Assembly (NCBI GenBank): GCA_934630515.1
Contig: CAKTVV010000010.1
Coordinates: forward strand, 1 to 64,000
Length of the DNA: 64,000 nt
From: an uncultured Eubacteriales bacterium
Lineage (GTDB): Bacteria; Bacillota; Clostridia; Oscillospirales; Acutalibacteraceae
Reading direction: 5' to 3'
The position numbers and the translations under genes are program-made. A model generated the notes under the pieces. That model was not told the DNA's origin. It did no database searches and was given only the letters and a program-made list of their open reading frames with translations. Positions 43,168 to 51,861 of this stretch are shown here, piece after piece; within the stretch, counting starts at the first letter, position 1; the number at the start of each line of letters is the position of its first letter.

Positions 43168-44109
43168 TTAGGCACGATTGGCACTGCCCAGCACATCCTC
43201 GATCTTGTGCTTTACCACCTTCGTGATGTTGTCCCGTCCGGCGCCCAGATATTTCCGGGGGTCGAACACGCCGGGGTTCTCGGCCAGGCACTCCCGGATG
43301 CCGGCGGTCATCGCCAGTCGCAGGTCGGAGTCCACATTGATCTTGCAGACCGCCATAGAGGATGCCTTGCGCAGCATATCCTCGGGGATGCCGATGGCAT
43401 CCTCCATATGACCGCCGAACTTGTTGACGGTCGCCACATACTCCGGCATCACGGACGAAGCACCATGCAGCACGATGGGGAAGCCGGGCAGCCGATCCAT
43501 GACCTCCTGCAGAATGTCAAACCGCAGCTGGGGCTTCTGACCGGGCTTAAACTTGAAAGCGCCGTGGCTGGTGCCGATGGCAATCGCCAGAGAATCCACG
43601 CCGGTGCGCTTGACAAAATCCTCGACCTGATCGGGGTCGGTGTAGTTGGCCTTGTCCGCCTCTACGCTGACCTCGTCCTCGATGCCGGCCAGCTGACCCA
43701 GCTCGCCCTCGACCGTCACATAGGGGCTGTGGGCGTGAGCATACTCCACCACCTTGCGGGTGACCGCCACATTCTCCTCATAGGACAGGTGGGAGCCGTC
43801 GATCATCACGGAGGTGAAGCCGCCGTCGATGCAGTCCTTGCACAGCTCGAAGCTGGAGCCGTGATCCAGATGCAGAGCGATGGGCAGACCGGTCTCCTCC
43901 ACCGCCGCCTGCACCATATTGTACAGATACTGGTGATGGGCATATTTCCGGGCGCTGCCGGAGACCTGCAGGATCACGGGGGAGTTCAGCTCCTTGCAGG
44001 CATCCACGATTCCCTGAACGATCTCCATGTTGTTGACGTTGAAAGCGCCGATGGCGTAGCCGCCCTCATAGGCTTTCTTAAACATCTCTACTGTATTAAC
44101 GAGTGGCAT
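43168..44109 (-). CDS. fba: Class II fructose-1,6-bisphosphate aldolase
   Basis: A 313-residue zinc-dependent aldolase cleaving fructose-1,6-bisphosphate in glycolysis. GYAIGAFNVNNMEIVQGIV, the zinc site ALHLDHGSSFE, DGSHLSYEEN, GELGQLAGIEDEV, IGTSHGAFK and VLHGASSV are all present. AGGAGG lies 9 nt before ATG. It is monocistronic with its own promoter and terminator. Confidence 0.97.
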   Translation of the reverse strand: MPLVNTVEMFKKAYEGGYAIGAFNVNNMEIVQGIVDACKELNSPVILQVSGSARKYAHHQYLYNMVQAAVEETGLPIALHLDHGSSFELCKDCIDGGFTSVMIDGSHLSYEENVAVTRKVVEYAHAHSPYVTVEGELGQLAGIEDEVSVEADKANYTDPDQVEDFVKRTGVDSLAIAIGTSHGAFKFKPGQKPQLRFDILQEVMDRLPGFPIVLHGASSVMPEYVATVNKFGGHMEDAIGIPEDMLRKASSMAVCKINVDSDLRLAMTAGIRECLAENPGVFDPRKYLGAGRDNITKVVKHKIEDVLGSANRA

Positions 44110-44141
44110 ATAAAAACCTCCTGAAATTAAATTCTATCCCT

Positions 44142-44170
44142 ATTATAGCATCTTTTTCGGAAAAGGAAAG
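44142..44170 (-). promoter_or_regulatory. Promoter of fba
   Basis: On the minus strand CTTTCC, 17 nt, TATAAT. The -10 is perfect and the -35 is weak. Confidence 0.55.
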
Positions 44171-44256
44171 AGGTTTGTTAAAAAAATATCGGAAAAATCC
44201 CGTATCCCGGCACTTTCCCTATTTTTCCGCTTTCTCCTCCCATGATTTTCTAACGT

Positions 44257-44877
44257 CTAATCCTGCCGCTTCCACGGGATCACGCACAGCGCCTCCGCCA
44301 GCGGCTCGCTCATCCAGATGGAGGGGGTCACCCGCAGGGTAAATCCCTGCCCGGGGGAGGCGAGACAATCCTTCGGCTCCAGACGGGGCAGGGAATAGTA
44401 TTGCATGAGCAGGGTGATGACGCCGCCGTGGGTGCAGAGGATCGCCTCGGTCTCTCCCCGATGGATCAGCTCGTCCACCACCGCCTCAAAGGCGGCGCAT
44501 ACCCGTTCCCGGAATGCGTCGGCGCTTTCACCGCCGGGAATGTCCCGGGTGCGCCCCTCCATCCATTGGAGAAATCGCTCGTCGGTCTTCAGCTCCGAGA
44601 GCCGCTTGCCCTCCCATTCGCCGAAATCGCACTCCCGCAGCCCCTCCACCGGGGTGGGCTGACAGCCGGGATACAGCACCTCCAGCGTCTGGCGGCAGCG
44701 GGCGGCGGGGCTGGTGAAGAACCGCAGGGCGCCGGGATAGGTATACTGCTCTTTCAGCTGCAGCAGCGCCGCCAGTCCCTCGGGCGACAGCGGCAGATCG
44801 GTCTTGCCGATGTAGCGCCCGGTCTCGTTTGCCTCGGTCATGCCGTGGCGCAGCAGATGAATCTTGTAGGTCTTCAT
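44257..44877 (-). CDS. Histidine phosphatase family protein (phosphoglycerate-mutase-like)
   Basis: A 206-residue enzyme of the histidine phosphatase superfamily. LLRHGMTEANETGRYIGKTD carries the phospho-accepting His, LRECDFGEWEG the Glu, and LCTHGGVI the second His. The family includes phosphoglycerate mutases, alpha-ribazole phosphatase and general sugar phosphatases, and the substrate cannot be set here. It is divergent from the XRE regulator, and AGGAG precedes the ATG. Confidence 0.92.
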   Translation of the reverse strand: MKTYKIHLLRHGMTEANETGRYIGKTDLPLSPEGLAALLQLKEQYTYPGALRFFTSPAARCRQTLEVLYPGCQPTPVEGLRECDFGEWEGKRLSELKTDERFLQWMEGRTRDIPGGESADAFRERVCAAFEAVVDELIHRGETEAILCTHGGVITLLMQYYSLPRLEPKDCLASPGQGFTLRVTPSIWMSEPLAEALCVIPWKRQD

Positions 44878-44962
44878 AAGGCTCGCTCCTTTGTCTTTGT
44901 TCCGAAAAACGGCTGTTTTTATGTGATAAAACGACGAAAATCTACTTTCTGTAAAATTTATC

Positions 44963-44991
44963 TTGACAATTCGACGGAATTAGGGTAATAT
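44963..44991 (+). promoter_or_regulatory. Promoter of the XRE regulator
   Basis: TTGACA, 17 nt, TAATAT, about 80 nt before the start codon. Confidence 0.75.
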
Positions 44992-45069
44992 CTATCTGTT
45001 TTCCGCTTGATCCCTTGTCAGGATAGCGGATTTTTTGACGAAAAAACGTGTTGGAAGGAGGTGCCGTCG

Positions 45070-45765
45070 GTGAACGCTGCGTTTCCCCGGATCTTGACCC
45101 TGCTGCGTAAGGAGCGGGGGGTCAGTCAAAAGCTGGTTGCTGCGGAATTGGGCGTTTCTCAGGCGCTGCTGTCCCATTATGAGAAAGGGATCCGGGAGTG
45201 CGGATTGGATTTCGTGGTGCGGGCGGCGGATTATTACGGCGTCTCCTGCGACTATCTCTTGGGCCGTACGGCGGATAAGAGCGGCGCTATGATCGCCGTG
45301 GATGAGATCCCGGAGCAGGATCCCGCCATTCAGGATAAGCGGATGCAGGCGGGCGGCGTGCTGCCCACCCTCAATAAGAAGCTGATCGTCAACTCGCTGC
45401 AGATCCTGTTCGATCTGCTGCAGAAGTGCAATAATAAGGCGCTGACCGTGGAGGCGTCCAACTGCCTGATCCAAGCCACCTATGTGGTGTTCCGCAAGAT
45501 CTACGCCGCCAACCCGAAAAATCCGACGGCGATGTTCTCGGCGGCTGAATACAGCTATAGCGCAGCGGCGCTGGCGTCGGCGGCACAGTCGGCGGCAAAG
45601 GCGGGCGAACTGGCACGGGGCGGCAGCGTGGACGGCGCTCCCGGTGTGGAGTCGGAGCGGCTGCCGGCGATCCTGCCGGACGACCTGACGGCGCAGTATC
45701 CGCTGTTTGCCAATTCACTGCTCAATCTGCTGCGGCAGGCGGAAAAGAATCTGGAACAGGCGTAA
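45070..45765 (+). CDS. XRE-family DNA-binding regulator
   Basis: A 231-residue protein starting at GTG, chosen because AAGGAGGTG lies 6 nt upstream; an ATG at 45007 has none. The N-terminal 60 residues are a Cro/CI-type helix-turn-helix (LRKERGVSQKLVAAELGVSQALLSHYEKG, then VRAADYYGVSCDYLLG). The remaining 150 residues are mostly helical, with an Ala/Ser-rich stretch, and match no effector domain I know. Target unknown. Confidence 0.9.
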   Translation: MNAAFPRILTLLRKERGVSQKLVAAELGVSQALLSHYEKGIRECGLDFVVRAADYYGVSCDYLLGRTADKSGAMIAVDEIPEQDPAIQDKRMQAGGVLPTLNKKLIVNSLQILFDLLQKCNNKALTVEASNCLIQATYVVFRKIYAANPKNPTAMFSAAEYSYSAAALASAAQSAAKAGELARGGSVDGAPGVESERLPAILPDDLTAQYPLFANSLLNLLRQAEKNLEQA

Positions 45766-45778
45766 CGATCACAAGGAT

Positions 45779-45812
45779 AGCTCCGGTGAGGATTTCCTCA
45801 CCGGAGCTTTTT
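45779..45812 (+). terminator. Intrinsic terminator
   Basis: AGCTCCGGTGAGG, loop ATTT, CCTCACCGGAGCT, then TTTTT. It also lies at the end of the converging membrane gene. Confidence 0.93.
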
Positions 45813-45824
45813 GTATGGCTCTCC

Positions 45825-46481
45825 TTATGTATCTGCGCCTGCTGCCGTGTCGGTTTGGTCGCTCGTAGCGGCGGTCTTCCGCTTTCCGCCGGCGTCGGGG
45901 GTGGTTTGCGGCGTGGGCTTGACCAGCGCACACAGCCACACCAGAATGGCGGCTGCCGTCGCCAGCCCGAAAAAGACATAGCGCACATAGGGGTGATCCC
46001 ACAGCCAGATCACCCGCTCCTCGGCGCAGGTGAAGGCGCCGATAGCGGTGATGCCCGCCAGCAGCGTCTGGCAGAAGCACGCCACGATCCAGTCATACCG
46101 TCCGCCGTGGCGGGCCAGAGTAAACGCCCCCGGCGTCCAGGCGCACAGCAGGCTGCCGCCCATCACGCACAGGCTGACCGCCAGCTCGGGAAATGTATCG
46201 GACCAGCCGGCGGAGATCGTGGCGGCGGTTTCGGCTAAAAACAGCAGCGCCACAGCCCAGATCAGCCCGCACAGCACCCGGGCGACGATCCGGGCGGCAC
46301 GGTGATCGGAACGCCCCAGCAGAGGCAGGGCGATGAGCAGCGCAGCGGTGCCGATATGGACCGGCAGGGTGACCGTCCGCCACAGCAGGAAAATGCCGAC
46401 AGCGGCTGTCAGCCAAACAAACAGCAGCCCGACCTGGCGGCATAACGTCAGGTCTCGTTCGGTGGTGGGGGTGAATTTCAT
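45825..46481 (-). CDS. Multi-pass membrane protein of unknown function
   Basis: A 218-residue protein with about six hydrophobic helices, a short basic N-terminus and a hydrophilic Thr/Ala-rich tail. I recognise no family. The ATG at 46481 is preceded by AAAGGA at about 14 nt, a weak site; the frame continues upstream without support. A good promoter at 46693-46721 overlaps the upstream gene and would give a leader of about 200 nt. Confidence 0.7.
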   Translation of the reverse strand: MKFTPTTERDLTLCRQVGLLFVWLTAAVGIFLLWRTVTLPVHIGTAALLIALPLLGRSDHRAARIVARVLCGLIWAVALLFLAETAATISAGWSDTFPELAVSLCVMGGSLLCAWTPGAFTLARHGGRYDWIVACFCQTLLAGITAIGAFTCAEERVIWLWDHPYVRYVFFGLATAAAILVWLCALVKPTPQTTPDAGGKRKTAATSDQTDTAAGADT

Positions 46482-46692
46482 CGTGATCAGGACATCCTTT
46501 CCTTGAATCTGTCCGCTATGGGGTGCGGATACAGGCGGCTGTGTCCGGTCGGCTCCGGCATAACGGTGCCGACCGCTTGCGTGCCGCCGTCCGCCGATAC
46601 GGTGCAGTAGCCCGCCGGTAAAACGCAATGTCGGCTAAGTCTGCATAATACAAGCCGCCGCAGGGTGCTTCTTTGCCAGTGTATGATAGCTG

Positions 46693-46721
46693 ATTATAGC
46701 AGAATTCAAGACGGATTGCAA
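46693..46721 (-). promoter_or_regulatory. Promoter inside the end of the upstream membrane gene
   Basis: On the minus strand TTGCAA, 17 nt, TATAAT. Confidence 0.6.
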
Positions 46722-47449
46722 GGCTTTTCCGCCGACTCCTGCCGCCAGCGCAGCAGCTGCGCCGTTCGGGCACAGCGAAACCGGGGCAGCAGCCAGATGG
46801 CGGGGAACAGCAGCAGACAGGGGAGTAGTGCCCCCGCCCAATCCCCCAGAAAATCCAGATAAGCCTTCCAGTGGGTGCGCATGAGGCGGGCAGAGCGGCG
46901 CAGCGCTTCTCCGCCGCTGCTGCCCTCCAGCAGAAATACCGGTGCGGCAGCGTAGCGGCAGAGCCACAGCAGCGCCAGCCCGCCGGTGAGCAGGGTGAGC
47001 AGTCCGGCGCCGCCCAGCCACCACACCTGCAGCCGGGCATCCGGAGAAAGCCGCAGCCCCAGCTGCAGCAGCAGGAGCGGCGGCAGCGCTGCAGCCAGCG
47101 CCGCACAATAGCGGCGCAGCCATAGTCCCAAGCGCCAGCCGATGGCGGCGCCGACCCGACGCCAGCCGGTCATAAATGCTGCCGCACCCGGCCATTCGCC
47201 GGGGCGGCAGCCGGATAGGGCGGCGTACCAGGCAAAGCGTCCCAGACGCATGGCGCCGCTCAGCCATCCGGTGAGCAGCAGGCTGCCCACCGCTGCGGCT
47301 GCGGCTGGAGAGAGGGGCAGAACCATATCGGCTGTTATGGCTTGGAGCCATAGCGTCGCCAGCCGGGGCAGCAGCGCCGCCAGCCAGACGCAGCCCTCGG
47401 CCGCCCAAGCGGCGGTGCAGCGCCAGCCCCCCAGCGCCTTTGTCTCCAC
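46706..47449 (-). CDS. Multi-pass membrane protein of unknown function
   Basis: A 247-residue protein, very rich in Leu, Ala, Trp and Arg, with about five or six membrane helices and an amphipathic GGEALRRSARLMRTHWKAYLDFLGDW segment before the last helix. That segment recalls integral-membrane DUF975-like proteins, but not strongly. Start: GGGGAGGG touches the ATG at 47455, too close to work well, but is 6 nt from the GTG at 47449, which I choose. Base composition is even more GC-rich than its neighbours. Confidence 0.65.
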   Translation of the reverse strand: METKALGGWRCTAAWAAEGCVWLAALLPRLATLWLQAITADMVLPLSPAAAAAVGSLLLTGWLSGAMRLGRFAWYAALSGCRPGEWPGAAAFMTGWRRVGAAIGWRLGLWLRRYCAALAAALPPLLLLQLGLRLSPDARLQVWWLGGAGLLTLLTGGLALLWLCRYAAAPVFLLEGSSGGEALRRSARLMRTHWKAYLDFLGDWAGALLPCLLLFPAIWLLPRFRCARTAQLLRWRQESAEKPCNPS

Positions 47450-47455
47450 GGTCAT

Positions 47456-47789
47456 CCCTCCCCGTATGCGTGGCGGTAAAAAAAGAAACGGTATTTACAG
47501 TATGACCCGGAACGGGGAAAATACTTGACCACGATCAAAAGAAAAGCAGTCTGCGTCTGCAGACTGCCTGAATCGATCGATGGCTGCGGAGCAAAAGCGG
47601 CAGCGGAGCAAAACACCGGCGGATCCATCCTCCGGCACGCTTCCGGGCATCGGCGCATGATGCAGGCGTATCTTTTGCCCGGCGACAAAGGTGCCCGTTT
47701 TCGCTGCGGTTCTCCATATGGACTTTCCATCGCTTGAAAATGTTCTTTTCAGCGTGCCGTTTGCAGCGCTGTGTCTGTATTTGGAAAGG
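47456..47789. other. Gap with minus-strand terminator, no gene
   Basis: No supported frame in 334 bp. At 47546-47567 GCAGTCTGC and GCAGACTGC form a perfect stem with a 4-nt loop; on the minus strand it is followed by TTTTCTTTT (down to 47537). It ends the deoR transcript about 220 nt after the stop codon, leaving a long 3' untranslated stretch. Confidence 0.6.
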
Positions 47790-48515
47790 TTAGTAGTACC
47801 AAGATTCCGGCAGCGGCTGGTCGCACAGCACGGTATCCACCTCGCTGACGTGGCAGAGGTTGAACAGATAGCTGCGGTTCAGCTTGCTGCTGTCGCACAG
47901 CATCACCGGGCGGGCAGCCTGCCGCAGCATGACCCGGCGGGTCTGGCTGTTGATGTCGGAGGAGTCGCAGATCATCCCCCGGGGACTGATCCCCCGACTG
48001 GAGAAAAACAGCAGATCGGCGTTAAAGCCCCGCAGGGTGGTCTCGGCGATGCTGCCGCCCAATGTGATGGCGTCGTCGGTGCATTGTCCGCCGGTGCAGT
48101 AGACCCGCAGATGCCGCCGGTGGAGCCGCTCGGTGACCTTTAAGCTGTTGGTGATGATGGTGAGATTTTCCATCGCCGCCAGAAACGGCACCATCTCCAG
48201 CACGGTGGAGGAGCTGTCCAGAATGATCGTGTCTCCGTCATGCACCATCGCCGCCGCCCGGCGAGCCAATACGGTCTTTACCCCGGTATTGTCCTGCTGG
48301 CGCAGCTCAAACGGCTCCGCCCGCTGCCGGGAGGAGTCCACCAGTGAAACGCCTCCGTAGGTCTTATGTACCAGCCCTTCCTTTTCCAGCGCCTGAATGT
48401 CTCGGCGCACGGTGGCAGGGCTGGCGAACAGCTCCTGTGCCAGCAATTCGACGGTGGTATGCTGTTTCTCTTTCAGTATTCGCAGGATCTCGTCCTGCCG
48501 CTCAGCTTTGAACAT
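47790..48515 (-). CDS. DeoR-family transcriptional repressor
   Basis: A 241-residue DeoR regulator. The N-terminal helix-turn-helix (RQDEILRILKEKQHTTVELLAQELFASPATVRRD, then LEKEGLVHKTYGGV) is followed by the sugar-phosphate-sensing domain with TIILDSSSTVLEMVPFL and ITLGGSIAE. The ATG at 48515 is preceded by AGGAG at 11 nt; a longer upstream frame has no site. It is divergent from the glycan-import operon and shares a promoter region with it, so it most likely represses that operon when a phosphorylated sugar is absent. Confidence 0.93.
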   Translation of the reverse strand: MFKAERQDEILRILKEKQHTTVELLAQELFASPATVRRDIQALEKEGLVHKTYGGVSLVDSSRQRAEPFELRQQDNTGVKTVLARRAAAMVHDGDTIILDSSSTVLEMVPFLAAMENLTIITNSLKVTERLHRRHLRVYCTGGQCTDDAITLGGSIAETTLRGFNADLLFFSSRGISPRGMICDSSDINSQTRRVMLRQAARPVMLCDSSKLNRSYLFNLCHVSEVDTVLCDQPLPESWYY

Positions 48516-48552
48516 GCAATAAAAATCTCCTGAAATGACAAATGATTGAAGA

Positions 48553-48669
48553 AGTTTGCAAAAGTTTGAACGCCATTTGGGGGGCAATTTGTTTTTTTAG
48601 TCAACTTGCGTGCAAACGCTTGCAATTCCTCGTTGGTCATATTATACTAAAGTCGTGTGCTTTTGTCAA
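48553..48669. promoter_or_regulatory. Divergent promoter region with operators between deoR and glycan operon
   Basis: Plus strand: TTGCAA (48620-48625), 17 nt, TATACT (48643-48648). Minus strand: TTGACA (48669-48664), 17 nt, TATAAT (48646-48641); the -10 boxes overlap on ATTATACT. The palindrome TGCAAACGCTTGCA (48611-48624) overlaps the plus -35 box and resembles a LacI-family or CcpA cre site. AGTTTGCA and AGTTTGAA (48553-48560 and 48563-48570) are direct repeats spaced 10 bp inside the deoR leader, a possible DeoR site. Confidence 0.75.
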
Positions 48670-48869
48670 TCGTTACCGTGATTTACGCCTGCAAATTTTC
48701 CAAATTTCGGAGCGGAAGGGAGCGGACGGAAGCGACGGAACGAGAGCGGGCAGAGCGACTGAAAAAGTTTGGCGTTCTGCTCGTAACGGTGCAATGGTTG
48801 TCTGACAGATCTGTCGGCGGATTGCAGCGTCTGATGAGCTCGATCAGCGAGAAAGGACGGGTAGGTTTC

Positions 48870-51845
48870 ATGGAGATGACGAGACGGGTGCTGGCCTGGC
48901 TGCTGGTATGCGTGTTTCTCGCCACCGCCTTGCCGACGGCTGTGCTGGCGGATGAGACGGACGAGGGTACGGCGTATACCGACACCGACGGGATGGATGA
49001 CGGCTCCGACGGAGAGGATCCGGAGGAGGACGTTGAGGAGGAGCCCGCCGGCTTGAGCGAGGAGGAGGAGCAGGAGGCGGCATATGCCCTGCTGAACAAC
49101 ACCGGCACCGGGTATTTTTATTATTACCGGGATCACGGGGATGCGGAGATCGTCCGGGATACTGCCATCACGCTGCCGCTGACAGGGGCGACCTTGTCGG
49201 AGGGAGCGGCGGCGGATACCCGGGATGGGATCGCCTGCGCCCGCATGACCGGCATGAATGCCTATGCGGAGTTTTCGTTTTCGGTTGAGACCGAGGGGCT
49301 GTACGCCATCGGCGTGCGGTATCAGTCTATTCCGTCCTCCGGACAGGACATTGACCTGTCGGTGACGGTGGACGGACAGGTTCCTTATGATGAGCTGTCG
49401 CCTACGGCGGTGCCGCTGGTATGGCAGGATTCTCTCACCGACGGCAAATTCCGCCGGGACGAGGAGGATAACGAGCTGCGGCCTACCCAGACCGAGGTGA
49501 CGAAGTGGACGGAGACCTGGCTGCGGGATACCACCGGTCAGTATGCCGAGCCATATTTGGTGTATTTCACCGCCGGGCAGCATACGCTGCGGCTGACCAT
49601 CGGCGAGCAGCCGGTGTATATCGAAAAGCTGACGCTGGGCTATCCGGCGGCAGCGGGTACATATGAGGAGTATAAGGCGCAGTTCGACGGGCAGCCGGAC
49701 GAGGCGCAGTATTTCGAGGTGGAGGCGGAGCACAGCACCGAAAAGTCCTCCTCCATGCTGTATCCCACCTATGACCGCTCCAACCCGGCGACCACCCCCA
49801 ACGATCCGGCTGCGGTGCGGCTGAACACCATCGGCGGCAGCAACTGGGGCGACCAGGGCGATTATATCACCTGGACGGTGACGGTGGAAAAGGCGGGCTA
49901 CTACGATCTGGCGATGCGGGCACGGCAGAGCATCAATGAGGGCCTGACCAGCTATCGCACCCTGCTGGTGGATGGAGCGGTCCCCTTTGCCGAGGCGGAG
50001 ACGATCCCGTTCCGGTATAACTTGAACTGGAAGGTGCGCACGGTGGGCGACGGCAAGACCCCGCTGTATCTCACCGCCGGGGAGCATACCATCACCCTGC
50101 AGGTCAACGCCGAGGAGGTCTCTCCCATTCTGCGGGATCTCAATCAGGTGGTGCTGGATCTCAACACCCTGTATCGGAAGATCATCATGATCACCAGCGT
50201 GTCGCCCGACATCTATCAGGACTACAATCTGCCGGAGAATATCCCCGGGCTCAAGGTAGCGCTGGCGGATTGCGCCGACCGGCTGGAGCGGATGTCCAAG
50301 GATATGAAAAAATCCAACGGCTCTCAGGGCAGCAAGGCGTATCTCTTCGACGAGATGGCGGTGATGCTGCGGGATTTCGTGAAGACGCCCTTCTCCATCA
50401 CGGAGCGGCTGAGCAATTTTAAGTCTGAGATCGAGAGTCTGGGCTCTCTGCTGCTGACGCTGGGCAATATGCCGGTGGAGCTGGATAAGTTCTACTTCAT
50501 CCCCGCCGGCGGTGAGACCCCCAAGGGCACCTGCAGCTTCTTTGAGTCGGTGTCCTTCGGCTTCCGGGCATTTACGGCTTCCTTCTCCAGCGATTATGTG
50601 GAGATGAAGGCACGGGACGAGCAGGGTAAGGCGAACATTTCCGTGTGGATCTCCACCGGCCGTGATCAGGCGCAGATCATCCGCCGCCTGATCGACGACG
50701 ATTTCACTGCCAAGACCGGCACCAATGTGAAGCTGAGCATCACCGATACCGGTACGACGCTGATCCAGGCGACGCTGGCGGGGAAAGGTCCTCACTGCGC
50801 CCTGTGCATCACCAAGGATACCCCCGTCAATCTGGCGATGCGGGGCGGTCTGGTGAATTTGCTGGATTACGGCGTCAAGGACAAGTTCAGCGAGTATTAT
50901 GAGTCGGCGTGGCAGCCCTATTGGTATGAGGACGGGCTGTATGCCATTCCGGAGACCCAGACCTTTAATATGATGTTCTACCGGACGGATATTTTCAAGG
51001 AGCTGGGGCTGTCTGTTCCCAACACATGGGAGGAATTTTACCGCTGCATCGAGGTCATTCAGGGCTCCAACCTGACGGTGGGAATGCAGGAGACCAACAG
51101 CGCCAGCATGGGCGTGTCCGCTGCCATCGATTGGTTCAATATGTTCCTGTTCCAGAACGGCGGCACCTATTTCAACGATACCATGTCTGCCACCCGCTTC
51201 AACGAGGAGGTGGCGCTGGATGCGTTCACCACCGTGGTGGATCTGTATAAGGAATACGGGCTGGATCGGGATGTGAACTTCTATAACCGGTTCCGCTCCG
51301 GCGAGCTGCCGCTGGGCATCACGGCGTATACCCAGTATAACATGCTGTCCTATGCGGCGCCGGAGATCAACGGTCTGTGGGCGTTTGCCCCCATTCCCGC
51401 CACCCAGCGGGCGGATGGGACCCTCAGCCGGGCAGAGTCCTCTGCCGGCACCGCCTGCATGATGCTCAATAAGGCGGTCAAGGAGGACATCGACAAGGAA
51501 GTGTATGACTTCCTGGATTGGTGGACCAGTGCGGAGGTGCAGGGCACCTACGGCACCGAGCTGGAGGCGACCATGGGTCCCGCTATGCGGTATTCTCCGG
51601 CAAACCTGAAGGCTTTTGAAAAGATTCCGTGGAGCTCCAGCGAGCGCAAGATGATCGGGGAGCAGTGGAAGGAGATCTATGATGTGCGGGAGATCCCCGG
51701 CAACTATTATATCTCCCGCTCGCTGACCAGCGCCCTGCGGCTGTCCATCGACAACGATGTGTCCGCCCGGCGGGAGCTGCTGCTGTACAACGAGGAGATC
51801 AACACCGAGATCACCCGGAAGCGGAAAGAATTCCATCTGGAATGA
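48870..51845 (+). CDS. Large modular sugar-binding protein of an ABC importer
   Basis: A 991-residue secreted protein. A signal peptide (1-28, ending AVLAD) has no lipobox Cys. An acidic linker (28-75), two carbohydrate-binding-like beta-sandwiches (about 78-260 and 278-410, the second with YFEVEAEHS and CBM6/35-like strands) and a helical spacer (about 415-580) precede a family 1 solute-binding domain (about 590-991: FKELGLSVPNTWEEFYRCIE, FAPIPATQRADGTL). It is about twice the usual length. How it stays at the surface is unclear; interaction with the CBM-like or partner proteins is possible. The start is preceded by only a modest site (AAAGGA at 13 nt). It heads the seven-gene operon. Confidence 0.9.
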   Translation: MEMTRRVLAWLLVCVFLATALPTAVLADETDEGTAYTDTDGMDDGSDGEDPEEDVEEEPAGLSEEEEQEAAYALLNNTGTGYFYYYRDHGDAEIVRDTAITLPLTGATLSEGAAADTRDGIACARMTGMNAYAEFSFSVETEGLYAIGVRYQSIPSSGQDIDLSVTVDGQVPYDELSPTAVPLVWQDSLTDGKFRRDEEDNELRPTQTEVTKWTETWLRDTTGQYAEPYLVYFTAGQHTLRLTIGEQPVYIEKLTLGYPAAAGTYEEYKAQFDGQPDEAQYFEVEAEHSTEKSSSMLYPTYDRSNPATTPNDPAAVRLNTIGGSNWGDQGDYITWTVTVEKAGYYDLAMRARQSINEGLTSYRTLLVDGAVPFAEAETIPFRYNLNWKVRTVGDGKTPLYLTAGEHTITLQVNAEEVSPILRDLNQVVLDLNTLYRKIIMITSVSPDIYQDYNLPENIPGLKVALADCADRLERMSKDMKKSNGSQGSKAYLFDEMAVMLRDFVKTPFSITERLSNFKSEIESLGSLLLTLGNMPVELDKFYFIPAGGETPKGTCSFFESVSFGFRAFTASFSSDYVEMKARDEQGKANISVWISTGRDQAQIIRRLIDDDFTAKTGTNVKLSITDTGTTLIQATLAGKGPHCALCITKDTPVNLAMRGGLVNLLDYGVKDKFSEYYESAWQPYWYEDGLYAIPETQTFNMMFYRTDIFKELGLSVPNTWEEFYRCIEVIQGSNLTVGMQETNSASMGVSAAIDWFNMFLFQNGGTYFNDTMSATRFNEEVALDAFTTVVDLYKEYGLDRDVNFYNRFRSGELPLGITAYTQYNMLSYAAPEINGLWAFAPIPATQRADGTLSRAESSAGTACMMLNKAVKEDIDKEVYDFLDWWTSAEVQGTYGTELEATMGPAMRYSPANLKAFEKIPWSSSERKMIGEQWKEIYDVREIPGNYYISRSLTSALRLSIDNDVSARRELLLYNEEINTEITRKRKEFHLE

Positions 51846-51861
51846 GAGGAGGGGTGCAGCC

